Shown here: one piece after another, positions 1-11,459 of the stretch
Numbering within the stretch: the stretch's first letter is position 1
Layout: every line of letters begins with the position of its first letter
DNA from: Xestospongia muta
Lineage: Eukaryota; Porifera; Demospongiae; Haplosclerida; Petrosiidae
DNA: 64,000 bases
Direction of reading: 5' to 3'
Assembly (NCBI GenBank): GCA_963693285.1
Contig: OY848918.1
Span: forward strand, 4,159,876-4,223,875
Position numbers and translations under genes: made by a program
The notes under the pieces: model-generated
Told to the model about the DNA's origin: nothing
Database searches by the model: none
What the model saw: the letters and a program-made list of their open reading frames with translations, nothing else

Positions 1-21
1 CAGAAACTATTGGCTGCTTAC

Positions 22-1769
22 CTAAAATTTCACCTACACTTGTAGTAACTAATACTGTAACTATTGAGGTAGTCACTTGACAAAGAGATGTGTAAGTTGG
101 TTCTAATCCAGTAATAATGACATTAGTAGATGATAATACTATATATATCGTTATTAGTAGATGTATTACTATATGTAATAGTACTTCACTTACTAGTTGT
201 ACAGTCACATGTTTCTGTAGTAGGTAATACTGTAACTATGGAAACAGAACATACAGGACAAGTCACTTCAAGAGATGGGTAAGTTGGTTCCAATCCAATA
301 ATAGTGATATTAGTAGATGATATTGCCCAGTCATCTGATAATCTATCCTCCTCTTCAATATTATATGCATACATATTATATATACCAGTAGGTATATCAT
401 ATGTACATCCAATTACTGTACTACTACATACTGGAGAACACATTAATGATAAGTTAGTACTGTAGGTAGAGGAGGTTAATGACATAAGACAACCTTTAAC
501 AATAGCTCCTCTTATAAAATGACAGCTGTAACATGTTCTACCAATATTACTTAGGTCATTATATAGAGTAGCTTCAGTAATATCATATGTACCTAATGAA
601 TTAGAAAATATTTGTAAGTCATTTATAATGTACTTACTTAGTACAGTTGATTCTGTTACATTAATAACAGCTCCACTTGGTAACAATAAAGTCATTCTTG
701 TCTTCCATATTTTATTCTCAGTTATATTTACAACATAGATGGTAACAGCAATAACTCCTTCATCAGTTATAATTATTGGATTATTTAGAAATATAAAAGA
801 ATTATCTTTATTGTATATAACAAGATTTAGTTGAGCTGACTCCACTGTATGTGGACATTGTTGAAGTTCCTAATATCACAAACATGAGATATCTAGAGAT
901 ATCATAATGTGACTTACCAAATCATATATTGTTATATTTAGTATCCAATTATTAACTGATCTGATAAAGGTAGTTGTTAAATTACTTATATTAACTAAAA
1001 TGAAAGTAATAAATTATACATTAGTAACCATAGTGATAATACCTCCTGGTACATGTAGCGATGTAGTAGTTATCTCTCCTTCGCCAGCTGAGTTATTACC
1101 AGCTACACTAATTGTATATGTACCAAATTGACTGGGACAGTACTGCCATGTTGTAGAAGATGTAGTGTTCTGTGTAACTAGTTCTCTTCCATAAGTAACA
1201 TTGATGATATAACCAGGTATGGATACCAAAGAGAAGGGAGGAGACCAGGAACAGTTTATATGCTGACTTTGTACATGACCTATAAAGTTGTTGACAGCAG
1301 CTAGTTGACCTAATGAGAGGAGACATAACGACATATATCAGAGAGTGTGTTACCTTGCATTCTCAGAACAGATTCATTGAAGTTGAAATAATTATTACTA
1401 TCTACAAATCCTGAGGCAATACATCTCACTACTGTATTGTTATATTGAGGATATCCAGGTATGATAAGACTGGAGCTAGGTGATCCTGCTCCAATTGTAA
1501 CAATACCAAGGTTGATAATATCATTGTTAGTAGAACCTGTTCCATTAACAAGCCAAGTAACAGTCACACCAGTATGATCTACTGAACATTGGTAAGGTGC
1601 TATTTGATAGACTCCAATGTTAGGAGATGGAGTAAATATGAACTGAACAGCTATATAATAAAACTAAATAAAATAGTACATTAGTTATTAATATAATCAT
1701 ACCTGTACATTTTAATATAATAGATACTAACAATATCAGTAGTAGCCATGTTTTCTTCACTAAATCCAT
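22..1769 (-). CDS. Ig-FN3 single-pass receptor, 5' part (runs off the window)
   Basis: Minus-strand gene with exons 1703-1769, 1354-1650, 1043-1309, 918-994, 194-869 and 22-138, all with GT-AG borders and consistent phases (1,1,1,0,1,1). Exon 1 is a signal peptide (MDLVKKTW then a Leu/Ile run, ending LKCTG). Exon 2 is an Ig domain with the second-Cys context VVRCIA. Exon 3 is an FN3 domain (INCSWSPP ... YTISVAGNNSAGEGE). The 77-bp exon carries a Trp-centred segment (NNWILNIT). The large exon is the Cys-containing module found in every family member here. The last two exons end in similar Thr-rich stalk segments (ITGLEPTYTS / IIGLEPTYPS). The TM helix and cytoplasmic part lie beyond base 1, so the signalling type is unknown. 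Many N-x-S/T sites fit an extracellular chain. The closest relative in the window starts at 62415 on the other strand. Confidence 0.75.
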
Positions 1770-3837
1770 ACTGAGTTTTTTTACGAAGTATAGTTGATAG
1801 ACTGATAATTGTAGTAAAGTACACACTATTTTTCTGATGTTATGGTTTTTACTCTATTTTGTTATTTGAATGCAACACGTTTCCACTAAATCGTTTGATA
1901 CATGTTAATGTTCTAGTACAAAGTACAGTTGATAATTGTAGTTAACTATATACTATTTTGTTTTTTTAACTCTAGTTTGTTATTTTAATATGATTTGTTT
2001 CACCAAATTGTTTTTCATATGTGTTAATGTTCTGGTAAAGTTGTTTTTAAGATATTGTAAATCATATACATGAACATAACAAACACTCACAATTTCAATA
2101 CGTCACAGTGATCTCCACACTATAGTATGTTCACTTGTAGATGTGTTAATGAAGTTAGTTCTTTATATATATTATAATGATAGTGATTGGTTTTTTATTC
2201 ACATGCTTTCTTTGGTCTCAAAGTCATTTACATCTACATAATAAGTTTATACATTTTTATTAATAAGGGTTATTAATTTATGAAAATAGAGGATGAATTT
2301 ATAGAGTAATTAAAAAAAGTCAATAACTCCTTTATACTCGATAATCCTCAGATGAAATAATCCTGTTGGAGTATTACCCCTCACCTCAAAACAGCCATAC
2401 TTGGATTCAAGATATAGTATGTTGTCGTTGTTAAGCAGGCCAAGAATGCAACCACCACACCTCTTCATGTTGAAAGGGAGATAACCAGTTGTATCTTACT
2501 CTACCTGTAAGGATACTCTTACAAGTATGTTGGAAACCACCTCAGAGGTTATGATGGAGTAGAAGACAACAAAACAATGTCCAACCTATCTTGCTTACCA
2601 GCTCTTTAATATTTACTGTATTTTTGTTGTAAAATACTTAAGGGCTGAGATTGATAACTCAATAATAAGTCATGAATCTCTTTAAACATGATTAGAGAGT
2701 TATAAACATTGATAAAGGATTGAATTACAGTATGACAGCAGTTTATTTCACAATTCTTTTGACTCAGATTTTCTATAATGTTATTAGATACATTGAGAGT
2801 TCCTTCCTAAACAAAAATAAGTTTGACTACTGTTAGTATTAGGAACAGTTGTATAGGTCATTAGACTTGATGTCATGGATACAAATAAAAGAACTGAATT
2901 ATGCACAACTGATTTGTGGCTGAATATTAATAGTTTTAAAATCAATAACAATACATCATACATACTCATTGTTATTATCATTTACATCAATACTATCTTG
3001 ATTTATACTGTCTCATAAACTGGAGGAGTATTAAATGATTGTTGTTCTACTTTACTATATTGTAAACAAACAAACTCTTACAATTCTAATATGTACAATG
3101 ATTTCCACATTATGATGTGTTAAAATTAAGTGAATTTAGCTCTTCCAAAGTTTATAGCAATGTCTCTTGCGCTTCTAAATCAAACACTTCCCTCAGTTTC
3201 AGACTCTCACCTATATAATAAGCTTACACACTAAGAGTGTGATGAAATTGTATTGAAAAGGGAGATAGATTAAAGAAAACAGAAGTTAAATTTAAAGAGC
3301 AATTGAAAAGAGTCGATTATATTATGATGATGTGTAGTGTTAAGTACTACATGCTATGTTAACTAGTTAATCATTTCAGTAATGTATAATACACATATTA
3401 TCAACTATATATATCAACTGATGATGTAGTTAGTATGGCATGGTAATGGTCTCACTAGTTATGTTCATCAACAGGCATTTATGACTATTTCATTTTTAAA
3501 TTTTACAGACACATCCTTTAATAGTGGTCTACCTTACCATATATGGTATAATTATGTTATAAACAATAATATAGACTACCATAGTTACTATTACTTCTAT
3601 AGGAGTTATTTTCTGTTCCAATGTGTCATTGCTTTGTGTACAAATTGCTCAGTTTGAGTTAGTAGGTCAAACATTCAGCATACAACTCAGAGAGTAGGTT
3701 AGCAGTGGACATTTCATTAATATGGCTTGATGCAACTATCATATCCTCATATTACTTGTCTTAATCAATAAAAAATATTACATCATAAAAAATAATAAAT
3801 TTACCAAACATTGTGTTTATTATTATCATAGCAATCA
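1770..3837. other. intergenic, no gene seen
   Basis: AT-rich spacer between the start of the gene at 1769 and the end of the next minus-strand gene. No exon-like stretch with flanking splice sites or family similarity was found. Short open frames (for example 2784-2981) are unsupported. A less AT-rich patch near 2360-2560 has weak 5S-RNA-like words and is discussed separately. Confidence 0.5.
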
Positions 3838-6370
3838 TTATCTATGATATCTCCATTTATGGTTCACAGTTCCATATGCTGGACACTGTTCTATTTCTAA
3901 GTACTCAGGTATCGGAGGAGGTTCCTCATTGTTAATAGCTACATTGGACATTGTATTAATAACCTCTACTCCTGATAAAGTAGTACTACCTGTAAATAGT
4001 AACTGACACGCTAATTTTGTTATTAATTAATTAGTTACCTCCATGTCGTATTGAGATATAACATATGTAGATCATTACTAGAGATAGCGGTATTGATAAC
4101 ATCAGAAAAACAAAGACACACCCACCAACTATATTAAAGTATATTAATGTTGTTACAGTGTGAAGTAAACAGATGACATAATTCATTGTGAAGATATAGG
4201 GTCCAAGACTTAAGGTGTATTAATTTTACAATATTAGATATAGGGTCCAAAAATATAGGGTCTGGAATTTAGTATTAATTTTCTATTAAAGCATACGATC
4301 TTTACCAGACACAGCTAATAACTTTATCATTAACATACTATTAGTAAATAAATATTATGCTCTTATTTAATGGACTAATGATAGGCAAAGCCAAATATGC
4401 ATCCATTTCATCAAATCATTGATCCATTGTGCAACCATTGACATTAAAGTTTAATAGTCAGTACATATTATGTAATAAATGAAATATGTTAATCTTTAGT
4501 TTATACAAGTGAAAAGATTTTGAGTCTATGAAAAGGAGGAGGTTATGACAGTACATAGTTCTACCTGTTATAATAATAATAGAGTTTACATTGATAGTTG
4601 TAGAGTTTGTCACTGTAGTTGTGACAGAGTGTGTCATAGAAGTCGTTTCCATAGTAACTGGGAAATAGAGTAAAAGGGACATAAAATAGAGTAAGGACAT
4701 AAAAACAAGGAGCCAAAGAACAAAGAAATTAAGATAAACAAAAACACATTTTAACAGTCCCTTATTTCTCTTACCTGGAACTACTGTTAATATACTAGAC
4801 AATACTACTGATGTCTCTGTATATTGTAGAGTATTAGTAGATGTACTTGTAATGATATCCATTGCTTTGATGGTAGTAGTAGGAATAATTCCAGGAACTT
4901 CTAGTGAAGTTAATATTACAGCTGGTACTTTATTGTTGTTTATGACTGGGCCAGACTGACTCTCTAAGTCATATATGTAGAGTGTGTAATTCCCACTTGA
5001 TAAACCAGTTATACAGGTTTCTGATTGACAACACATTGACATATTCAGATAGATCTCCTTTGTAACAATAGTATCTGATTCATTATTTATTAGTACAATA
5101 TAAGCTCCTATTGCTTTACTGTTATAACGATATGTTAGTAATACACACACCTTTCCTCTGTCAATATCAGTGACTGAAATATTTTGTATATCATGTGTAT
5201 CTGGTTAATGAGAGAGAAGATTATAGTAATATTATGTAACAATAGATCTAGTATAGACTTACTTATTGTAAATAAACTTGATTCCATTTCTTGACCATTA
5301 CTGTATTGCATTACAAAATGTAATGTGAGAAATCTGTTCTCTGGTAGAGATAATTTAGCTGTCATTATAACAGTAGAAGATAGTGTTGTAGTATAGTTAA
5401 TGTATTGAGTATTATTAAGAGATGTTGTAGAACAGTTAGTGATACTTTCACAGATTTTAAACTGTGTGTTATCAATTAAACTATTGATGCAAAGACCCTG
5501 TTACATGAAATGAAGAATGAATATAGTACATGAATGATCTTACCGATATGTTAAAGATGAGTTCCCATTCCTTTCCATTCCAGTAATAATGTTGAATTCT
5601 AGAATCATTAATGTCTAAAAAAAATTAAATAAGAATGAGAAAATGCTTTCCATTGTGAATACCTTTTGAAAACGATAATGTTAAGGAGGTACTTTTTCCT
5701 TGTCCAGCTTCATTTACAGCTGATATTTCTATTTTATAAGTGTCGTTGAGCATTTTTGGGAAGAAGATGTACTCTGTAGTATTAACTACAAACCAAGAAG
5801 ATAGAGCACTATTTCCATAGGAAGTTGAAGTGACATTATATCCTAATATTGATACTCCCATTAGTGAATATGGAGCATTCCATGATATTTTTGTAGAACA
5901 AGGACCATTGCTATGTAACTGGACATTGTGAACTGCTCCTAAAGGGCCTGTATACTGTCATACAAATCTGTTACATTAACTACATACCTTGAATTGATAT
6001 TAATGCACTATGATCTTCACTGATTTGTGTGTTATTGATCATACCTTTGAGGTAACAGTGCACAACAATGGAAGTGCCATCTTCTTTTTGTATAGTTGTT
6101 GATAATGTAGAAAGTTTCCCTCCCTCTGGCAATAATGTAGTTTTTTTAGTCACTGTGTTACTAGAATTAGAAAACAACAAGATAGTGAGAGAGTTGTAGT
6201 TTGTTCCACAAGTCAGCTGCACTGTTGATCCTAGTGAAACATTCTTTGACAATGGGAGTTCACTGAATAACTCTGTTAAGGAAGATCATCAATCATTATA
6301 TATAATCAAGTAACTTACCATTAGTTGATACAGATAGGAACAAAGAGAAGAGAGCAAGCAGAGAAAACAT
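3838..6370 (-). CDS. Ig-FN3 receptor with short proline-rich tail, 562 aa
   Basis: Nine exons: 6319-6370, 5988-6272, 5663-5947, 5544-5614, 5263-5497, 4775-5200, 4565-4657, 4039-4128, 3838-3989. They total 1689 nt with no internal stop. Order: signal peptide (MFSLLALFSLFLSVS); Ig (~19-112; QLTCGTN to VHCYL); FN3 (~113-207; ends EAGQGKSTSL); W/NW exon (YYWNGKEWELIF); a two-exon module with paired Cys (MCCQSETC); Thr/Ser stalk (TTSTSTN-like, then SVTTTVTNSTTINV); TM helix (CVFVFLMLSIPLSLVMIY); 50-residue tail with PPPIPEYLEI and a C-terminal KWRYHR. The tail offers a PxxP-type SH3 site and a tyrosine in YLEI, but has no catalytic domain. The gene at 48031-50725 keeps the same tail. Likely a plasma-membrane recognition receptor or co-receptor; ligand unknown. 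Confidence 0.78.
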
Positions 6371-6580
6371 TGTTTACATTTGATGAGACTGAATTATAAT
6401 TATATTCATAAAGCAAATTATTGCATGCTATGAATTTGATTATTTAATAATGTGTATATACGTCATAACTAGTTAGTACATTCTTCTATACTCTATATTC
6501 TATTCTTCTAGGTCTATAAAATTGTGAACATTATCAATTCAGCTTAATTTACTAATCTTATCAACAGTTGATGCAATTAA

Positions 6581-8629
6581 TTAGTCTGTCCCTGTGTAAT
6601 TATAAAGTGAAGGTTGAGTACTTTCCAACTATATGTAGGCACAACAAAAATTGTATATAATTATAAAAAATCATTTAATAATTTAATCATACTTTGATGA
6701 CACTTCCTGTTGTTATAGTTACTATATCAAAAAGAATGCAATGCATTAAAAGCAAGAATATAATAATTATATACCTGGTCGATCAGTTCCATTGAACAAT
6801 GCATGAACTTTATTACGTATTGCTATAGACAAAAAATGAACAGATGTTCCATTAGACAACATTACTATAACTTACATCTATTTTTTATGATGGTAATGAA
6901 TACAGCTATTCCTATCACAAATAAGTTAAACAATAATTATGTATGGAAAAATTACCGACACTTGCAATAATAACAAGTACCAAAAATGAAAGGACAACTC
7001 CGATTACTATGCTAATGGTGTTAGATCCCTATAGAAAAATGTATATTAGTGTATATTACTCCATACAAATGTTGATTCTTACATTTGGTGAAAATACTGG
7101 GGGTACTGATGATGAAATTATTACTATTTGAGATGTTTCTATGGTGACATTGATGTAAATGTTCCTTAGAACTTTAGCTGGAGCCGAACATTTCAATTCT
7201 TCACTAACAACATCATAGAAATACACAATACAAACAGTGCTCTCATTAAAAGGCTGACTACACCATGTATCGTTACTTGAGTTAGTGATGTTTTTTGGTT
7301 GGTTTTCACAATCTATAACAAAATGATAGCTATTAGCTGTGCTACCAATTCTGTATATAACGTTGAGGCAAATAATTCCATCAGTTACCTCTGCTGATGC
7401 ATTGATAACATGAAATGTATCTGCAAAATATGGGCATCATCAGAAGATATATGATATGAATTTACATACTAATTGTAACTGGTCTAGAGTTAAGTGTTTG
7501 ATTATTATCTAGCTCAATCATTGCTATTAAAGAATATTCTTTACTGTCCATCAATTGATGAGAGGATGTAAGTTGTAATTCATCAGTAGTATGATTTTCT
7601 GTATAATTGGCATTTGCACAAACCCAATTCATCAAACATATTTGGGCTGAAATAATTGTTTTGTTTTCACATAAAGCTGATATCTATTCATGAAGGATAG
7701 ATAAGATGTTGTAGTTTATAATACAAGTACTCACGTACAGGTATAGCAACTTTAATAAACCATTGATTTTCTTTTAATGAAACGACTACTTTAGTAAGAT
7801 TGAAACGTGTATCTGAAAGAGCAATATAATTATATATAATTGCTTGCATAATACCTATATCTGATTTGTTTACAATTATATTTACAGCTGGTCCAATGTT
7901 GACTTTGTTCACTGCCATGATCGATAAATTGTAACTGTTAACAGAGAGTAGAATATAGCTATTATTGACTGTGAAATTAGTTGATTCTTCATTGAGAATA
8001 ACCACATATCCATCTAATGGTTTGAGCAATTTTGGTGGTGTCCAGGATATGTTGATTGTACAAGGATCATAAATCCCTATTGACTCATTTAACACTTTGT
8101 CTGGTTGACCTACATGTAAAACAACATATCTTGTTATACAATACATAATTTAATAAAATATATAACCTTGTACAGAAATATGAGAATATCCACTTTCATC
8201 CAAGGTTCCATTATTGAACTTCACATGGCATTTGACTTTCATGCCATTGTAATATGTGCTGTTTACTTCTAGTTCTAAGTGTGCTGTGGTGATTCCAGAT
8301 GTTGAATTAAAAGATCCTTTAGGCTGAAAGTCAAGAACAGTTTCTGGTTCAGTTTCCCATGAAAAAAAAACATCTTCTTCGGAAATAGTACAAGTAAATA
8401 TGACAGAATCTCCAACAAACACTATAGTCTCATTAGGTGTTAATAATGGTTTGTCTAGGCACAAACAGATACTACAATTATTCATTTTTAATTAATAACT
8501 ATTAATATACCTCCAACAACCTTATGTAAGCTTGCAAAGAACATCAGAATGTAAAATGAAGTTAACACACTGTAAAATTACAATAAAATACCAATTCAAG
8601 CGAAATATATGTTCTTACCATATCTTCAT
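6581..8629 (-). CDS. Ig-FN3 receptor, very short tail (copy 1 of 3), 485 aa
   Basis: Twelve exons: 8619-8629 (11 bp), 8511-8569, 8167-8454, 7855-8109, 7739-7812, 7470-7683, 7083-7420, 6956-7028, 6876-6911, 6775-6822, 6693-6706 (14 bp), 6581-6628; total 1458 nt in frame. The signal peptide is split over exons 1-2 (MKICVLTSFYILMFFASL). The Ig has both Cys (VIFTCTIS, MKVKCHV); FN3 carries CTINISWTPP. Two later exons hold a Cys-containing module (ICLMNWVCANANY; HFVIDCENQ; STVCIVYFYD). TM is SIVIGVVLSFLVLVII. Then come basic micro-exons and a last exon encoding ~15 residues. The exon-5 donor is an unusual GTACGT, where the two paralogs use GTGAGT after the same codon. The last exon is the least certain. 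Paralogs at 17474-19473 and 28436-30439 match exon by exon. Confidence 0.72.
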
Positions 8630-9346
8630 TTCTTTGAATGCAGAAACTTGCTCTCACTGTTTACAAAGAACTGCTGATCACACATATAGGCACCATTGAA
8701 TATCATTTATAAGTGACATGTCACAAGATTATGTAAGGCTCATGATGCTATAGTATCCACCCATGTATGAATGTTTTTCTCATTGTTATTAATTTGTGTG
8801 GTCTAACGTATAGTGATATTCATGAACTTTGATTATTATTCCTCGGGCTCCTCTTGCAGTGTTTCCAAGGCAACAACACTTACAGTATTAATCAAAGTAC
8901 AATTATGTAGAAATAGAGCAATTTTTCTTAGCTATAAAGTTTATGAAACTCAGTGGCTAATTGTGAATAATCATTTATTAAGTATCGTGTATATAATGTA
9001 ATTACTATTTCAAGATTGTCCTACACCTTAAAATAGAGTATAAGAAACATGAACTAGAAGCTTCTTTGTCTCATTGACTTAAAATTTCCCCTGATAATAC
9101 TTATGAATACACTCAATACACTAGTAAGTATTCATTTATGATATTGACTGAGGTCACCTTTCTTCAAGACATAGACTATTACTCCTATAAATACATTAGA
9201 CATATCTTAAAATATAGCACCTGAAGACTTGCTATGTGTGTCTCTGTGTAAGTAAATAGTTTCAGCTCTAACTTGTATATACCTACCTTCATTGAAAAAT
9301 GGATATCTCCTTATTTCCCAATAGGTACATATTACAAGTACAAGGG

Positions 9347-9668
9347 CATATACTGATTATATTACTGATATATCTATATATTACAAGTGGTCATGTACTA
9401 CCGATATATCTAATATACTACCAGTGGACATATACTGGTAATATTACTGATATATCTAATATACTACCAGTGAACATATACTGGTAATATTACTGATATA
9501 TCTAATATACTACCAGTACACGTATACTAATAATATTACTGATATATCCAATATACTACCAGTGGACATGTACTGGTAATATCAATAATATATCTAATAT
9601 ACTACCAGTAGACATGTACTGGTAATATTACCGATATATCAATATACTACCAGTGGACATGTACTGAT
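9347..9668. repeat. 46-bp minisatellite, about seven units
   Basis: Tandem units of roughly 46 bp. Each contains ACCAGT...ACTGGT, a short dyad around GGACATAT, followed by AATATTACTGATATATC and TAATATACT. Units are diverged and some are shortened. The array lies about 0.7 kb upstream of the minus-strand receptor starting at 8629. The same unit recurs at 31.1, 45.4 and 54.6 kb, with remnants near 20.17 and 38.25 kb. Confidence 0.85.
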
Positions 9669-10042
9669 AATATAATACACTTAATATCATTTCATACTAC
9701 GCATTTAACTGTCCTGATATGGCGACCAGGAGAAGATAAGTACAACAATAATATAAGTGATATTCTTTGAGATCAATAACTACTCCAGGATGACTTAGTT
9801 GAGCACAATAATATCTTGTAATGTAAATTCATGTAATGAATTATCTTGTACCTTGTGTCTATACTAACTTATAGTTCACAACAATATGTTGCCAACTTAT
9901 CACATTAATGTATTGTTCTATTGATGATATCCAAGTAATATAATCATTCTGAAGATTAATTTTTATGTAATAAAATGAGAATTTAACAGTTATATAGTAA
10001 AACTAAATAAAATAGTACATTATTTATTAATATAATCATACC

Positions 10043-10098
10043 TGTACATTTTAATATAATAGATACTAACAATATTAGTAGTAGCCATGTTGTTTAGA
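10043..10098 (-). pseudogene. relic signal-peptide exon
   Basis: Near-identical over ~100 bp to the first exon and first intron of the gene at 1703-1769, including the AG|GTATGATT donor. The stretch between the ATG and the TGGCTACTACT core has changed, so the ATG is no longer in frame. No Ig exon follows. A sister relic sits at about 20597-20650. Confidence 0.65.
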
Positions 10099-10374
10099 CC
10101 CATATTGAGTTTATCATTACATCATTATTACATCATTACAAATCATTACTTTATGTAACATATATGTTAGTAAAAGTTGTCTTTAAGGCATTATTAATTA
10201 CAAAACCTACATTGACATCATCGAAATTAAGGGTAGTTTTGTTTAAATGTTTATATACGTGTTAAGATAAATAACCTAATTAATATAGTTTACTTAATAT
10301 TTCTTTACATTTTACATTACATTGTACTAAATGCTGCAATAGTTATTAGCTTTAGCAATATGTGACCTGATTTA

Positions 10375-10592
10375 CAATAAGGGACCGCTTCTGTCAATAC
10401 GTTTGTGATCTGATTTGTGAAAAGGTACCACTGTTAAAACACTTCAAAAAAGTTTTGTATACATAAAGTTACTGTAAACAGGCGTGCATATATAGCAACT
10501 TTATGTATACAAATATGTTTTTAGGATGTTTTAACAGTGGTCCCTTTTCACAAATCAGGTCACAATTGTTTTGACAGAAGTGGCCCCTTATA
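10375..10592. mobile_element. foldback (long inverted repeat) element, MITE-like
   Basis: Two arms of about 100 bp are reverse complements: AATAAGGGACCGCTTCTGTC near 10376 and GACAGAAGTGGCCCCTTAT near 10573, continuing inward through GTGAAAAGGTACCACTGTTAAAAC / GTTTTAACAGTGGTCCCTTTTCAC to a GTATACATAAAGTT pair around a ~20-bp loop. No coding capacity. The duplicate copy near 20930-21070 has lost most of one arm. Target-site duplications were not resolved. Confidence 0.7.
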
Positions 10593-10616
10593 GCAACAGA
10601 TATATATATGTTATGT

Positions 10617-10645
10617 GCACACACACACACACATACACACACATA
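10617..10645. repeat. CA/TG microsatellite
   Basis: A (CA)n tract followed by (TATG)n, in the flank of the foldback element. Related dinucleotide tracts are at about 12020-12048, 21092-21117 and 22483-22534; the last is clearly longer than its counterpart at 12.02 kb. Confidence 0.8.
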
Positions 10646-11459
10646 TATATGTATGTATGTATGTATGTACTTGCTGTAATAGTTGGCTTTTGTAAAACCA
10701 TCTTTTTAAGCTGACCTTACACCTTCTGGACCCCCAGGGACACAACAACTTGTTTTGATAAATGCTTTCCAGGTGTTATTCAATATCAGTGTTATCTTCT
10801 TTCTGATTTTATTACAACGATCAACATTATATCAGCTATATATATATATATATATTCTTCTTTATATGGACCAGCATATATATTTAGTACTATAGTATTG
10901 GTTGTTTCATTGAAGATATCTCTCGAATTTGTTGTATGACAGACGTATTGGACTCATTGGTGAAGTTCCAAGTTAGTAAAATTTAATATATTATTGTTAC
11001 TTCGGAACATCCCGAGTCTAGCTGTATTGTCATAAGCAGTTACAAGTTATTACAAGAAACTATTCTTGTTAGGGAGATGCAAAATCTAGAATAATCTGAA
11101 CCAAAGGAACAACTACACAACTTAGAAACTATGTTGTGAACCCCAAGCTTGCTTGTGCTAGGGTTTTGTTAGATAAGCACGTAGGCTTCTATAATGTAGT
11201 TCAAGAATTCTGGTCCAGTCAATTTTCTGTCATATCAAATTTATAGCCTAGGAAGAAAAAGTTATTACTGAGGCTACATGTTTGCTAGTGAGTTGTAAAA
11301 CCTTAAATCTGAAACCAAGGGAACAACTACAAAAGTTATCTTAATAATTGTGCAATATATACTCAAGACTAATTAAAGTTAAATTCGGTAAACAAAACAG
11401 TACAACTTCATCATTAATTAGAAGTCTACATATAATTTTTTTTTTTAGATTTACCTGGG

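Noticed and set aside
2784..2981. Minus-strand open frame in the spacer
   Set aside because: No splice context, no paralog in the window and no recognisable domain.
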